From: Arthrobacter sp. ISL-5
GTDB taxonomy: Bacteria; Actinomycetota; Actinomycetes; Actinomycetales; Micrococcaceae
Reading direction: 5' to 3'
Assembly: GCF_018613835.1 (NCBI RefSeq)
Contig: NZ_JAGGPM010000053.1
Span: 1-44,695, forward strand
Length of the DNA: 44,695 nucleotides
This document shows, piece by piece, positions 1 to 7,013 of this stretch. How positions within the stretch are numbered: position 1 is the first letter of the stretch; each line of letters begins with the position of its first letter. The notes beneath the pieces are model-generated. The model saw only the letters and a program-made list of their open reading frames with translations. It did no database searches and had not been told where the DNA came from. The position numbers were made by a program, and so were the translations under genes.

Positions 1-105
1 CACCCCGAACGCTTCAACAAAACCACCGACCCCAAAATCCTCGCGCTCCCCGGACCAGCGTGGATCAACCAACCCAAGGAAATCACCGAACAGTTAGCCG
101 CCTAA
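1..105 (+). CDS. IS3-family transposase, C-terminal end (partial)
   Basis: The window opens inside a reading frame of 34 residues that ends at TAA 103-105. It begins HPERF and contains the tail motif PGPAWIN. This is the usual C-terminus of IS3-family OrfB transposases, just after the DDE integrase core. The rest lies upstream of the window, so neither catalytic residues nor integrity can be judged. It abuts a helicase fragment whose N-terminus is gone, so this element or a later deletion around it probably removed the rest of that gene. Confidence 0.75.
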   Translation, partial: HPERFNKTTDPKILALPGPAWINQPKEITEQLAA

Positions 106-138
106 CTCCCGTTGGTACCGTTCAGCTTGAAAAATTCC
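1..138 (+). mobile_element. Right end of an IS3-type insertion sequence
   Basis: The stop codon of the transposase is followed by about 33 bp ending CTTGAAAAATTCCG near 138. IS3-group elements commonly end with a similar CTTGACAATTTCCG-type terminal repeat. Helicase-like coding begins directly after it. The exact last base and any target duplication cannot be fixed because the left end is outside the window. Confidence 0.45.
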
Positions 139-447
139 GCCGTCGACCTTCTTGCTACCACCGATGATGCGCAGCCGCTGCTGGTCCTGGGCACCGGCTC
201 ATACATTGGAGAAGGCTTTGATTGCCCCAAACTGGATACCCTGTTCCTTGCAGCGCCTGTGTCGTTCAAAGGCAGACTGGTCCAGTACGTCGGCCGGGTT
301 ATCCGGCCATACCCGGGGAAAACTGTAGCAACCGTTCACGACTACTACGACGAATCCACGCCCGTGCTCGCAGCGTCCCTGAGCAAACGGGCGCCAGGGT
401 ACGTCTCACTCGGATTCCCTGATCCGCGGAAGATCAACATCAGATGA
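139..447 (+). pseudogene. SF2 (DEAD/DEAH) helicase C-terminal remnant
   Basis: An open frame of about 100 residues carries the hallmarks of the second RecA-like domain of superfamily 2 helicases. These are an ATGSY-like GTGSYIGEGFD segment (motif V) followed by QYVGRVIRP (motif VI, with arginine fingers), then VHDYYD. Such C-termini occur in helicases of restriction-like and TOTE-type defence loci. Motifs I-III and the whole first RecA domain are missing. The frame starts right at the IS3 end, so this is a decapitated gene. The only start codons are within IS-derived sequence, so expression is unlikely. Assignment to a defence system is inference from the family. Confidence 0.6.
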
Positions 448-577
448 CAGCGACCAACGTCCGAGCCGGGGCCTCTTCATCGAGGCGCCGATCATCGCCC
501 CGTCCTATGTATCGTGGCCGGTATGAACTTCGTTATGAGCCGTGATGCTGGGCTGCTGAAGCGTCTTGAGGATGCGT

Positions 578-590
578 GAGTCCCACCTCG
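578..590 (+). repeat. Possible fragment of the tRNA-end core repeat
   Basis: Thirteen bases, GAGTCCCACCTCG, match the middle of the 23-bp tRNA-like core found at 2519, 8339 and 29014. A run resembling the sequence after those cores (GTTTTCTTGGGGGCC) follows at about 607. The preceding palindrome and arm region are absent. It may be a decayed junction or a chance match. Confidence 0.25.
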
Positions 591-645
591 AATACGACGA
601 GATAGTTTTCTTGGGGGCCTTCTTTTCGACGGGGCAATATAACAC

Positions 646-683
646 TTGAGTTGTATCACCTGTGAGTTGTATGATGGACTCGA
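646..683 (+). promoter_or_regulatory. Leaderless promoter and direct-repeat operator of the TA pair
   Basis: TTGAGT at 646-651 and TATGAT at 670-675, 18 bp apart, fit a sigma-70 type promoter. Transcription would start about 7 bp later, on or beside the A of ATG 683, giving a leaderless mRNA. GAGTTGTAT occurs twice, 16 bp apart (648 and 664), overlapping the -35 and -10 boxes. That is a plausible binding site for the HTH antitoxin encoded downstream. Confidence 0.45.
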
Positions 684-1036
684 TGTGGAATGTTGACGTG
701 GGACTCGTGGAGCCGTGGCTGATAGGTCTTGACCAAGATTCGTATGAGCAGATTGTTGCTGCGCTGGAGCTTCTCGCCGAGCGCGGACCTCAACTTGGTC
801 GTCCATTGGTCGATACGGTGGTTCGTTCACGGCATAAGAACATGAAGGAGCTGCGCCCGGGATCGAGCGGGCGGTCGGAACTGCGAATCCTATTTGCTTT
901 TGATCCGGAGCGGCGGGCGATTCTGCTTGTCGCGGGGGACAAGGCGGGTAGCTGGACCAAGTGGTACAAGGCGAATATTCCGGTTGCGGATGACCTGTTT
1001 GACGAGCATCTGAGGATTCTGAAAGGAGAGGCATAA
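683..1036 (+). CDS. HigB/RelE-like toxin (phage Gp49-like family)
   Basis: This 117-residue protein resembles HigB/Gp49-like (DUF891) toxins, which are RelE-fold mRNA interferases. Family-like features are the ELLAERGPQLGRP segment, the KNMKELRPGSSGRSELRILF core and the late AGDKAGSWTKWY stretch. In this family, basic residues of the core contact mRNA on the ribosome. ATG 683 was chosen because the promoter places the transcription start there; in-frame ATGs at 671 and 674 and a GTG at 662 lie inside the -10 region. Its stop overlaps the antitoxin start (TAATG), so the two genes are translationally coupled in the toxin-first order typical of higBA. No damage is visible. Confidence 0.75.
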   Translation: MWNVDVGLVEPWLIGLDQDSYEQIVAALELLAERGPQLGRPLVDTVVRSRHKNMKELRPGSSGRSELRILFAFDPERRAILLVAGDKAGSWTKWYKANIPVADDLFDEHLRILKGEA

Positions 1037-1341
1037 TGGCGAAGTCCATGGAGGAACTGCTGGCTGAGCGTCCGGTTGACCGGACTGCTGTGGATACCCA
1101 CAAGAAGCGCATGCTCGATGAAGTCCGGGCCTATCGGCTGCGCGAGCTCCGTGAGGCATCGGAGCTGACGCAGGTCGAGCTGGCTGGGCGTTTGCACGTC
1201 AGCCAGAACCGGGTATCCCGCATCGAACATGGTGACATTGATCGCGCCCAGGTAGACACCTTGCGGAAATACGTTGAGGCGCTCGGCGGCCGACTTCGTG
1301 TTGAGGTTGAACTCGGCGACGAACGAATCCAAATCGCCTGA
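1036..1341 (+). CDS. HigA-like XRE-family antitoxin
   Basis: This 101-residue protein should neutralise the upstream toxin and repress the operon. Residues about 33-85 form an XRE/Cro-type helix-turn-helix with the signature LTQVELAGRL followed by VSQNRVSRIEHG. The N-terminal 30 residues form a charged helix. The start codon overlaps the toxin stop, preceded by a GAAAGGAGAG ribosome-binding site within the toxin gene. A likely operator is the GAGTTGTAT direct repeat in the promoter. The cognate pairing rests on operon structure and families; activity is untested. Confidence 0.75.
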   Translation: MAKSMEELLAERPVDRTAVDTHKKRMLDEVRAYRLRELREASELTQVELAGRLHVSQNRVSRIEHGDIDRAQVDTLRKYVEALGGRLRVEVELGDERIQIA

Positions 1342-1366
1342 CGAAGCGACCGGCAGGGCCGCTTCG
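1342..1366 (+). terminator. Hairpin after the TA operon
   Basis: CGAAGCG at 1342-1348 pairs with CGCTTCG at 1360-1366, directly after the antitoxin stop. No clear T-run follows, so it may be only a weak terminator or mRNA end-protecting hairpin. Confidence 0.35.
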
Positions 1367-1523
1367 GCAGTCGTCTTGCCCTTACCGACAATGGGGTGAA
1401 ATGCAGGAGGATGGGTGTCGCAATGTGACCCTCTGACCTCCCCGTCTCGCCCGCGCCGCTGCCAAACTGACCTGAGCTCCGCATGTTTCCTGCGTAGTTC
1501 AGGTATCTTCAGGGCCCCGGAAG

Positions 1524-1565
1524 CCGGTCGAATACCACGTGCTCACTGTCTCCGCAGGTCAGGGG
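1524..1565 (+). repeat. Degenerate copy of the tRNA-core junction
   Basis: The stretch CCGGTCGAATACCAC, then CACTGTCTCCGCAGGTC and AGGGG, aligns with core copy A and its right flank (CCGGTTCGAGTCCCAC, then CACAGTGTTTCCGCAGGTC and AGGGG). The match is strongest in the right flank. The arm region and palindrome of the complete copies are not recognisable. It is probably an old, decayed junction. Confidence 0.4.
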
Positions 1566-1598
1566 AGATCCCTGCTGGTGACGCAGTAGGTTAGTGCC

Positions 1599-2105
1599 AT
1601 GACAAACACGGAGAGCTTGCCGCAATCTCGACGCCAGAAGGTTGGGAAGCAGGCAGGAGGAAACTATGAGGAGAGGTTCGGTGTCGTTTCCAAGTACTCA
1701 GGTGTCTGCGGAATTTGTGGAGCGAGCTGGATCCCAGGTGACAGGATCTTCAAGTTGCCTGAACCGCGCCGTTCCACTCTAAACCCCTGGGTCTGCCGAG
1801 GCTGTCGCTACCCGGAGAACCGCTCTGAGCCAACGCTCGAGGATGTATTCGTTAAACTGAACCACCGCAACCATACCGGCCGTACACCCGGACTCAACCG
1901 GCACGACGTCAGACATTTGCTCTCCCTGCACGGCACCCTCACTGAAGAAGCCGCGTCCACACTAGAGGACATGCCAGCAATTCATAAGCTCCGGAGAGCG
2001 CATGCAGAACGAGTCTCGGCGAACCTCAATCGCGCCGAACTCTTGGACCTTCTCGAAGGCTTCGTCTGTCGCGGTCTCATTAAGCGCGTCGGACGGAGTC
2101 GTTAG
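1599..2105 (+). CDS. Hypothetical protein with a CxxC...CxxC zinc motif
   Basis: A 168-residue protein of unknown function. Residues 37-40 (CGIC) and about 65-68 (CRGC) form two Cys-x2-Cys knuckles about 25 residues apart, a pattern that normally binds structural zinc. The first is followed by ASWIPGDRIFKL, like treble-clef or HNH-associated knuckles, but no catalytic HNH histidines are seen. The C-terminal half (LNRHDVRHLLSLHGTL onward) is predicted helical and resembles a small winged-helix or N-linked domain. It lies alone between the TA pair and repeat copy A, as accessory cargo. ATG 1599 is the only reasonable start. Confidence 0.5.
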   Translation: MTNTESLPQSRRQKVGKQAGGNYEERFGVVSKYSGVCGICGASWIPGDRIFKLPEPRRSTLNPWVCRGCRYPENRSEPTLEDVFVKLNHRNHTGRTPGLNRHDVRHLLSLHGTLTEEAASTLEDMPAIHKLRRAHAERVSANLNRAELLDLLEGFVCRGLIKRVGRSR

Positions 2106-2379
2106 TACAGCATCCCTTCGAAGGTCGGGCCGGCAGGTTCCTAGGATGGCCCAAGCACTAGTCCGGAGCCATCTGGATGGAGCACACATCGTAGTCAGCG
2201 CATTTGTTTCAGGGAGCGGACTTTTTCTGCCAGGCAATCAAAGGGACCTACGAAGAAAAAAGCACTTCTCCATGGTCAAGACGCCGAGCTGCCCACCATC
2301 ATCAAGCATCCGCCGGCACTTCGGGATTCGGGACCGGTTTTTTCAGACGACGCAATCGGAAGCGAAGCGGGCAAAAAAG
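2106..2379. other. Intergenic region without a recognisable gene
   Basis: Only short overlapping frames on both strands; none has a ribosome-binding site or family-like sequence. It leads into the palindrome of repeat copy A. Confidence 0.5.
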
Positions 2380-2429
2380 AAGTGTGGACAGTAATGATGG
2401 AATTGGTTCCATCATTACTGTCCACACTT
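2380..2429 (+). repeat. 23-bp perfect inverted repeat heading copy A
   Basis: The arms 2380-2402 and 2407-2429 are perfectly complementary with a TTGG loop (arm begins AAGTGTGGACAGTAATG). It ends 5 bp before the 107-bp repeat A. Copies B and C have different palindromes in the same place. It could be a transcription terminator, an extrudable DNA hairpin or a protein-binding site. Confidence 0.75.
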
Positions 2430-2434
2430 TCGGC

Positions 2435-2541
2435 TTCGGACTGGGTCGTACATCGGTCGGACTGGCCCGGATTGGGGATGTTTGCGGGAGTTTCCAGTGT
2501 TTCCGGGGCTTGGAACCCGGTTCGAGTCCCACCTCGGGCAC
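2435..2541 (+). repeat. 107-bp repeat copy A with tRNA 3'-end-like core (2519-2541)
   Basis: This segment has exactly the same length as 8255-8361 and 28930-29036. Manual alignment gives 80/107 identities to copy B. The last 23 bp, starting GGTTCGAGTCCC and ending CTCGGGCAC, are identical in all three copies. They read as a T-loop, T-stem and acceptor strand of a tRNA, probably a tRNA-Leu type. The matching 5' half of a tRNA is absent. CGGACTG occurs at 2437 and 2458 and CGGATTG at 2469, like iterated integrase arm sites. The best reading is an attachment-site junction. Confidence 0.6.
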
Positions 2542-2554
2542 AGTGTTTCCGCAG

Positions 2555-2579
2555 GTCAGGGGCCCTTTGGGCCTCTGAC
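2555..2579 (+). terminator. 11-bp hairpin after core A
   Basis: GTCAGGGGCCC (2555-2565) pairs with GGGCCTCTGAC (2569-2579) across a TTT loop with one G-T wobble. Copy C keeps the same hairpin and wobble at 29050-29071. In a native tRNA locus this position would hold the tRNA terminator. Confidence 0.45.
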
Positions 2580-2686
2580 TGTGGACAAATAATCTTCTAA
2601 TGGCTCCTCCGGGGGCCATTTCTTGTTCGGTGCCCGTTTCTGTGGACGGGCGGCCCTCCTCAGGGTTTTCAGCTTGTCGGGGCTTG

Positions 2687-2815
2687 TTACTCCTTCATGG
2701 TCTTGTAGGCTGCGGGCAGCATGACCTGAACGGACTGGGGGAGAAGGAGGACTGCCGCCCATTCGTTAACGCTTTTCTTCGTGGCATCTGTGGTGTGGTC
2801 CGTGCTTAAGGACAT
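2687..2815 (-). CDS. Possible 42-residue protein next to repeat D1
   Basis: A short minus-strand frame starts at ATG 2815 and reads MSLSTDHTTDATKKSV followed by NEWAAVLLLPQSVQVMLPAA. Its composition is protein-like, but the ribosome-binding site is weak and the frame stays open further upstream through repeat D1. D2 precedes a different minus-strand start (8934), so the repeat could be a shared upstream region. No family is recognised; it may be a chance frame. Confidence 0.25.
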   Translation of the reverse strand: MSLSTDHTTDATKKSVNEWAAVLLLPQSVQVMLPAAYKTMKE

Positions 2816-2828
2816 GGGACTGAGACGT

Positions 2829-3104
2829 CGGCTGGCGTCTTGTCTGTCAGGGTTCGGCGTCGTTCTGGTAACGGAGTCACCGCTGGGTTTGAGGGTCCGG
2901 AGTGCAACTTGGGGTACCGGGAGCGGTCTGGAATTTCGTGAGGAAGTAAGCGACGGAGGAGCGCCGAACGAAATTGTGGGTCGTGATCGGCGCGTAGCGC
3001 CCTGGTTGCACGGAGGACCCGCCCAGCGATGATGGGGATCAGAATGACAAACAGCGAAGATGCTTCTGGTCATTCATGAAGTCCTCGGAGCGTGCGGCAT
3101 GACG
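2829..3104 (-). repeat. Repeat D, copy 1 (~276 bp)
   Basis: Aligns along its length with 8951-9236 in the same orientation, at clearly high identity by eye, with a few short indels. Shared landmarks on the plus strand are TTCGGCGTCGTTCTGGTA, GGAGTCACCGCTGGGTTTGA, GACGGAGGAGCGCCGAACG and GACAAACAGCGAAGATGCT. A central inverted repeat is present (AATTTCGT near 2935 with ACGAAATT near 2967). The minus-strand frame has no start with a ribosome-binding site, so it is more likely an untranslated or regulatory segment carried by related elements. Confidence 0.65.
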
Positions 3105-3148
3105 TCCTGGAAGCCGGTACTCCGTGAGCTCTGCCGTCATAAACATGG

Positions 3149-3220
3149 TGCGTCGAGCGGGATTTGAACCTGCGACCTGCCCTAGTGGGGGGCCGCTCCG
3201 TCCAGCTGAGCTATCGAGAC
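3149..3220 (-). pseudogene. Degenerate tRNA-like gene
   Basis: The minus strand reads as a 72-nt cloverleaf. The acceptor strand GTCTCGA pairs with TCGACGC apart from one mismatch and one wobble. The D-arm has GCTC AGCTGGAC GGAGC, and the T-arm GCAGG TTCAAAT CCCGC has one mismatch. The anticodon arm is defective: four base pairs (GCCC/GGGC) close a loop CCCACTA that lacks U33, so no anticodon can be assigned. The D- and T-arms resemble actinobacterial tRNA-Arg. It is probably a decaying tRNA carried by, or once targeted by, a mobile element. Confidence 0.45.
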
Positions 3221-3552
3221 GGTTCCTGCTAACGGAGATCCTTTCGGTCTAAGGTGGCAGCGACGTCTTGGTCGGGGAGCATCGTGAAGTTTCCTCCACC
3301 TAGGATCCGGGTACAGCCGCCGGATCGCGGTTAGGACCTTCCTCAGGTAATTGTCCTCCCCGGGGAGTAGCAGAGTACTGCACCTAGTGATGGCGAGTGT
3401 GGTTCACCACCAGTTGAGCGGTACGCGCGGTGGACCACCATGCCTTCCCACAGCGCGCCGCGGTGCGCCGCCACAGGGTCCGCTTCGGCATGCGACAGGC
3501 TAGCGGGAGCAGGCTGGTTCAGGGCCATGTCAGTGTCCGCTCTCATGCGCGA
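3221..3552. other. Intergenic region, no gene recognised
   Basis: Lies between the tRNA-like sequence and the peroxiredoxin stop codon. Only short shadow frames are seen, and no convincing terminator hairpin for the peroxiredoxin transcript. Confidence 0.45.
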
Positions 3553-4209
3553 TTACGCCGGTTGCGGGACGATCCGAATGTACGGCTTGGGCTCCTTCCA
3601 ATCGCCAAAGATCTCGCGGGCCTCGCTGTTCGGGACGGAGCCGGCGATGATGACGTCCTCGCCTTGCTTCCAGTTGACCGGCGTGGCCACCCGGTGCTTC
3701 GCGGTGAGCTGTAGCGAGTCGACGACGCGAAGCACTTCGTCGAAGTTGCGTCCGGTCGTCATGGGGTAGACGAGGATCAGCTTGATCTTCTTGTCCGGCC
3801 CAATTACGAACACGTTGCGGACGGTCTGGTTGTCCGCGGGCGTGCGGCCCTTGGCGTCCCCGGACGTGGCTGCCGGGAGCATGCCGTAGAGCTTCGCCAC
3901 GGTGTAGTCGTCGTCGCCGATCACGGGGTAATTGGGGCGGGCCCCCTGCGTCTCTTCGATATCGGCGGCCCACCGCTCGTGATCAGCTGTCGAGTCCACG
4001 GACAGGCCGATGATCTTGACTCCGCGTCGGTCGAACTCGGGCTTGATCTTGGCCATGTAGCCGAGCTCGGTCGTGCAGACCGGGGTGAAGTCCTTCGGGT
4101 GCGAGAACAGCACTCCCCATGAGTCTCCGAGCCAGTCATGGAAGCGGATGTCGCCTGCGGTTGTCTTGGCGGAGAAATCGGGTGTGATCTCACCGAGTTG
4201 CAGTCCCAT
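3553..4209 (-). CDS. 1-Cys peroxiredoxin (Prx6 family)
   Basis: A 218-residue thiol peroxidase that reduces hydrogen and organic peroxides in the cytoplasm. The peroxidatic cysteine is Cys45 in HPKDFTPVCTTELG. The Prx6-type C-terminal extension is present (PVNWKQGEDVIIAGSV and a PYIRIVPQPA tail). No conserved resolving cysteine is visible, so it is a 1-Cys enzyme needing an external thiol. The length matches the family (about 215-220). ATG 4209 is chosen because AGGAGG sits five bases upstream; an in-frame start at 4263 lacks this. It diverges from the BTAD regulator at 4319 across about 110 bp, so the two probably share a control region. Confidence 0.9.
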   Translation of the reverse strand: MGLQLGEITPDFSAKTTAGDIRFHDWLGDSWGVLFSHPKDFTPVCTTELGYMAKIKPEFDRRGVKIIGLSVDSTADHERWAADIEETQGARPNYPVIGDDDYTVAKLYGMLPAATSGDAKGRTPADNQTVRNVFVIGPDKKIKLILVYPMTTGRNFDEVLRVVDSLQLTAKHRVATPVNWKQGEDVIIAGSVPNSEAREIFGDWKEPKPYIRIVPQPA

Positions 4210-4318
4210 TTTATCCTCCTGGGCGTTGTGATGTGATGACGGAGCCAATTGGCTCGCCGTCACTTCTAACGGTAGGGCGACCCTGTTCCCCGACCGTTCC
4301 CCCAGCTACCATAAGGGC

Positions 4319-6043
4319 GTGGAGAAGTGCGCCGTCGTCATGTTGGGCGCGTTCCGTGTCGTGGTTGACGGCCGGCCGGTTCCGGGCGACGCGTGGAAAC
4401 GGACCAAGGCGGCCGGGCTCGTCAAGATCCTCGCCCTCGCGGAAGGGCGCCGGCTGCATAGGGACGTCCTCGCCGATCTGCTCTGGCCCGATCTCAGCGC
4501 GCAAGCTGCCGCTTCGAACCTACGCAAGGCAATGCATTTCGCGCGCTCCGCCCTCGGCTCGTCAGACGCCGTGCAGGCGCGCGGCGACCTCCTGGTGCTG
4601 CTGCCCGACGCCGAGGTCTCCATTGACGCGGAGCGGTTCGAAGCGGACGGGCGCGCCGCGCTCTCCTCATCGGCAGGGGCGGCCGAGGCGCTCGCCCTGT
4701 ATCGAGGCGACCTGCTTCCTGATGATCGATTCGCCGTGTGGGCCGAGGACCCCCGCGATCGGCTGCGCACGCTGTACCTGCGTCTGCTCAAGGCCGCGGC
4801 TCGGTGGGACGACGTGGTCAAGGTCGAGCCAACGGACGAGGACGCCCACCGGGCGATCATGGTTCGCGCGCTCGACGCCGGCGATCGCCAGGGCGCGATC
4901 CGCCAGTTCGAGCGACTCCGCCGGCGGTTGCGGGCCGACTTGGGCGTCGGCCCAGGGGCGGCGACGGTCGCGGTCTACGAGGAGGCCATCGCCGAGGATA
5001 GCCGGCGCGCGGAGAACAGCACGCGGGCCACGTTGGCGCGAGCACTCATCGCCCTCAACAGCGGCGACCTCATCGAAGCCGCCTCATACGCCCGGCGTGC
5101 ACGCGAGCTTGCCATGGAAGCGAACCTGGGCCGAGAGATCGGCGAGGCCAGCGCGGTGTTGGCGATCGCGGCGAACATGCAGAACCGCTGGCCCGAGGTG
5201 TTCGAGGCCGAGTTCGTGGAGTTCACACGGCACGACTCCGCGCGCTCCGGCTACATTCTTGACGCACAGTTATGCCTCGCCGAGTTCTGCCTGTGCGGGC
5301 CGGACGGGCACCGGAACATTGCGCGGCGAGTAGCGCGTCTCCGCACGATCGCCGAGCGAGCAGGCTCGGTGCGTGGCCAGGCCATCGCCGACCTGTTGCT
5401 GGGGGAGGCGGCACTGTTCTCCGGCGAGCTCGGCGACGCGCGCAGTCTGCTCCAGTCCGCGCTCGAGCTACACCGGCGGGCCGGGGCACCGGCCGGCGAG
5501 ATCGTGACACTGCAACGACTGGCCGAGGTTGACCTCGCGCAGGATCGGCCCGAGGAGGCTGCCCGGGCAGCCAGTCGCGCACTGGCTGCCGCCGCGTCCA
5601 CATGGCTTGAGCCGCACCTCGTCGTGCGCCTATACGGGGTGCTCGCTCAGGCAGCCAGATCTCCGGCGCAAGCGGTCCGCATCACCGAGCGAGCCGACGC
5701 CGCACTGGCCGGTAGGAGCGTCTGTCCGCCGTGCTCGATGGGCTATCAAGTCGCCGCAGCGACGAATTACGCACTGGCAGGGAAGCTGGACGCCGCCCGC
5801 CGCCGGCTCGCCAACGCCGAGCAGCTCGCTGGCATGTGGCCCGGCGGACCATGGCACGCCGCCCTCTGGGAAGCACGAGCCATCCTGCGCCGCGCAGAGG
5901 GTCACGAGGATCAAGCCATCGCCCTGTTGCGGGAGGCAGCAGCTAGTTTTGCCGAGCTCGGCAGGCGCCAAGATGAGCAGCGCTGCCTAGCTCGAGCAGC
6001 ACAAAGTTCGCCAATGACGATCGGAAAGTCTCTTGCCGGCTAG
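4319..6043 (+). CDS. BTAD/SARP-type transcriptional regulator with TPR-like C-terminus
   Basis: This 574-residue protein has an N-terminal OmpR-like winged helix (about residues 5-95). A bacterial transcriptional activator domain follows (about 100-225, with DPTDEEAH-like EPTDEDAH and an RQFERLRRRLRADLG helix). The last 350 residues are alanine- and arginine-rich helical repeats resembling TPRs. There is no STAND ATPase (no P-loop), so it is a short SARP plus TPR arrangement, not a full AfsR. The start is GTG 4319 with weak spacing signals. The divergent peroxiredoxin is the obvious candidate target, making this a possible peroxide-responsive activator. That is context inference. Confidence 0.75.
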   Translation: MEKCAVVMLGAFRVVVDGRPVPGDAWKRTKAAGLVKILALAEGRRLHRDVLADLLWPDLSAQAAASNLRKAMHFARSALGSSDAVQARGDLLVLLPDAEVSIDAERFEADGRAALSSSAGAAEALALYRGDLLPDDRFAVWAEDPRDRLRTLYLRLLKAAARWDDVVKVEPTDEDAHRAIMVRALDAGDRQGAIRQFERLRRRLRADLGVGPGAATVAVYEEAIAEDSRRAENSTRATLARALIALNSGDLIEAASYARRARELAMEANLGREIGEASAVLAIAANMQNRWPEVFEAEFVEFTRHDSARSGYILDAQLCLAEFCLCGPDGHRNIARRVARLRTIAERAGSVRGQAIADLLLGEAALFSGELGDARSLLQSALELHRRAGAPAGEIVTLQRLAEVDLAQDRPEEAARAASRALAAAASTWLEPHLVVRLYGVLAQAARSPAQAVRITERADAALAGRSVCPPCSMGYQVAAATNYALAGKLDAARRRLANAEQLAGMWPGGPWHAALWEARAILRRAEGHEDQAIALLREAAASFAELGRRQDEQRCLARAAQSSPMTIGKSLAG

Positions 6044-6365
6044 GCGGTATTCAACTTCGACAAATGCATCAACGCCTTCGACCGGGCAGGACGACCTTGG
6101 ATCTTTCCCGCTTGGACACCATTCGAACAGGAATGGGCACTCTCAAAGCAGCCGCCGATGATCCTGCACGGCAGGCGTACTACGCCATGCTCGGGGCCCT
6201 TACCCAGGCGCGGTGGAAATGCGGGCCGCGCTGGCGAAGGCGGGCGTATGGCAGGAGCCTGCTGGAAGGGAGCCCCGCCTGTCCGGAGGGGGTGGATACC
6301 CGGTGTTGTGCACCAGTTGTTGAACCGTCCGGCGGCCACGTTGTGCTGGAATGTTGGTGGGTGAA
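6044..6365. other. Decayed coding region, not identified
   Basis: Contains a stretch that reads like protein on the plus strand (GTLKAAADDPARQAYYAML near 6132-6190) and another in a second frame (FNFDKCINAFDRAG near 6053). Neither has a start, a stop and a ribosome-binding site together. It looks like remnants of one or two genes that I cannot place. Confidence 0.3.
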
Positions 6366-6745
6366 GTGAAGCGCTTCGTCTGCGCCTTACTGGCCGCAGT
6401 CCTGTGATTGTGCGGGTGCGCCGGTCAAACCGGGCCGGTCACTGGGCATTCCGGGGTTGCTACCGGATTCGTCCTGACCGCCCCGGTCTGTCCTGTCGAA
6501 CGTATGGTCAGGAGTGTCGGCCGCGCCCCGTCTCAGGGGCAGCCGTTGTCGCCTTGGATGGGGAAGCTGTTCGGGGTTCAACACTGACCGATAGCACCGG
6601 TGCCTTCCACCTCACGTTGCCTGACGATCGTTACGTGATCAGAGCGAGCAACGTCGGCGGTTACGCTTCGACGGCTATCGAGCCAGTGGTGATCTCGGAC
6701 GCCCCCGTTCATGTCACGTTGGTTGTTGACAGCGGGATTCGCTAA
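6366..6745 (+). pseudogene. Broken lipoprotein with carboxypeptidase-regulatory-like domain
   Basis: From GTG 6366 the frame reads VKRFVCALLAAVL, then TGA (6405-6407), then LCGCAGQTGPVTG. This is a lipoprotein signal peptide with its lipobox LCGC cut by an in-frame stop. The same frame continues as VATGFVLTAPVCPVER to about 6500 and then shifts by one base into ECRPRPVSGAAVVALDGE and a beta-rich domain with TDSTGAFHLTLPDDRYVIRA. That resembles the regulatory-like Ig fold of secreted carboxypeptidases. Two independent lesions (nonsense plus frameshift) mark it as dead. An intact copy would be a small cell-surface lipoprotein of about 125 residues. Confidence 0.65.
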
Positions 6746-7013
6746 GCCAGCAGGGGACAGGCGGGCCCGAGAGTCGGCGACTTGGTTACGGACCGGGCGT
6801 GCCGAGAGTGACTGAGGGTTCCGAGGTGACGGCCGCAGCAACGCCTTGGACGTCCTCCGCTTGTTGCTGCATACGCCTCCGCCCGGAATCCCATTGCTCT
6901 CAAACCTCAGAGCAGTTCCGGACCTGGTCCTGCGTTTCCGGGCCCGGTCAGGTCGGTTGCGTCGTAGGCCTCGCTGGGGTTTTGGATGGTTTTGTGAATT
7001 GTCTCGGCGAAGC

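Noticed and set aside
2519..2541. Complete tRNA gene at the core
   Set aside because: Only the 3' part of a tRNA is present; the sequence before it cannot form the matching T-stem strand, anticodon arm or acceptor strand.
2687..3073. 128-residue protein encoded by repeat D1 (and a similar peptide from D2)
   Set aside because: The two peptides are similar only because the DNA is duplicated; neither has a ribosome-binding site, the frames end differently, and composition is unlike neighbouring proteins.
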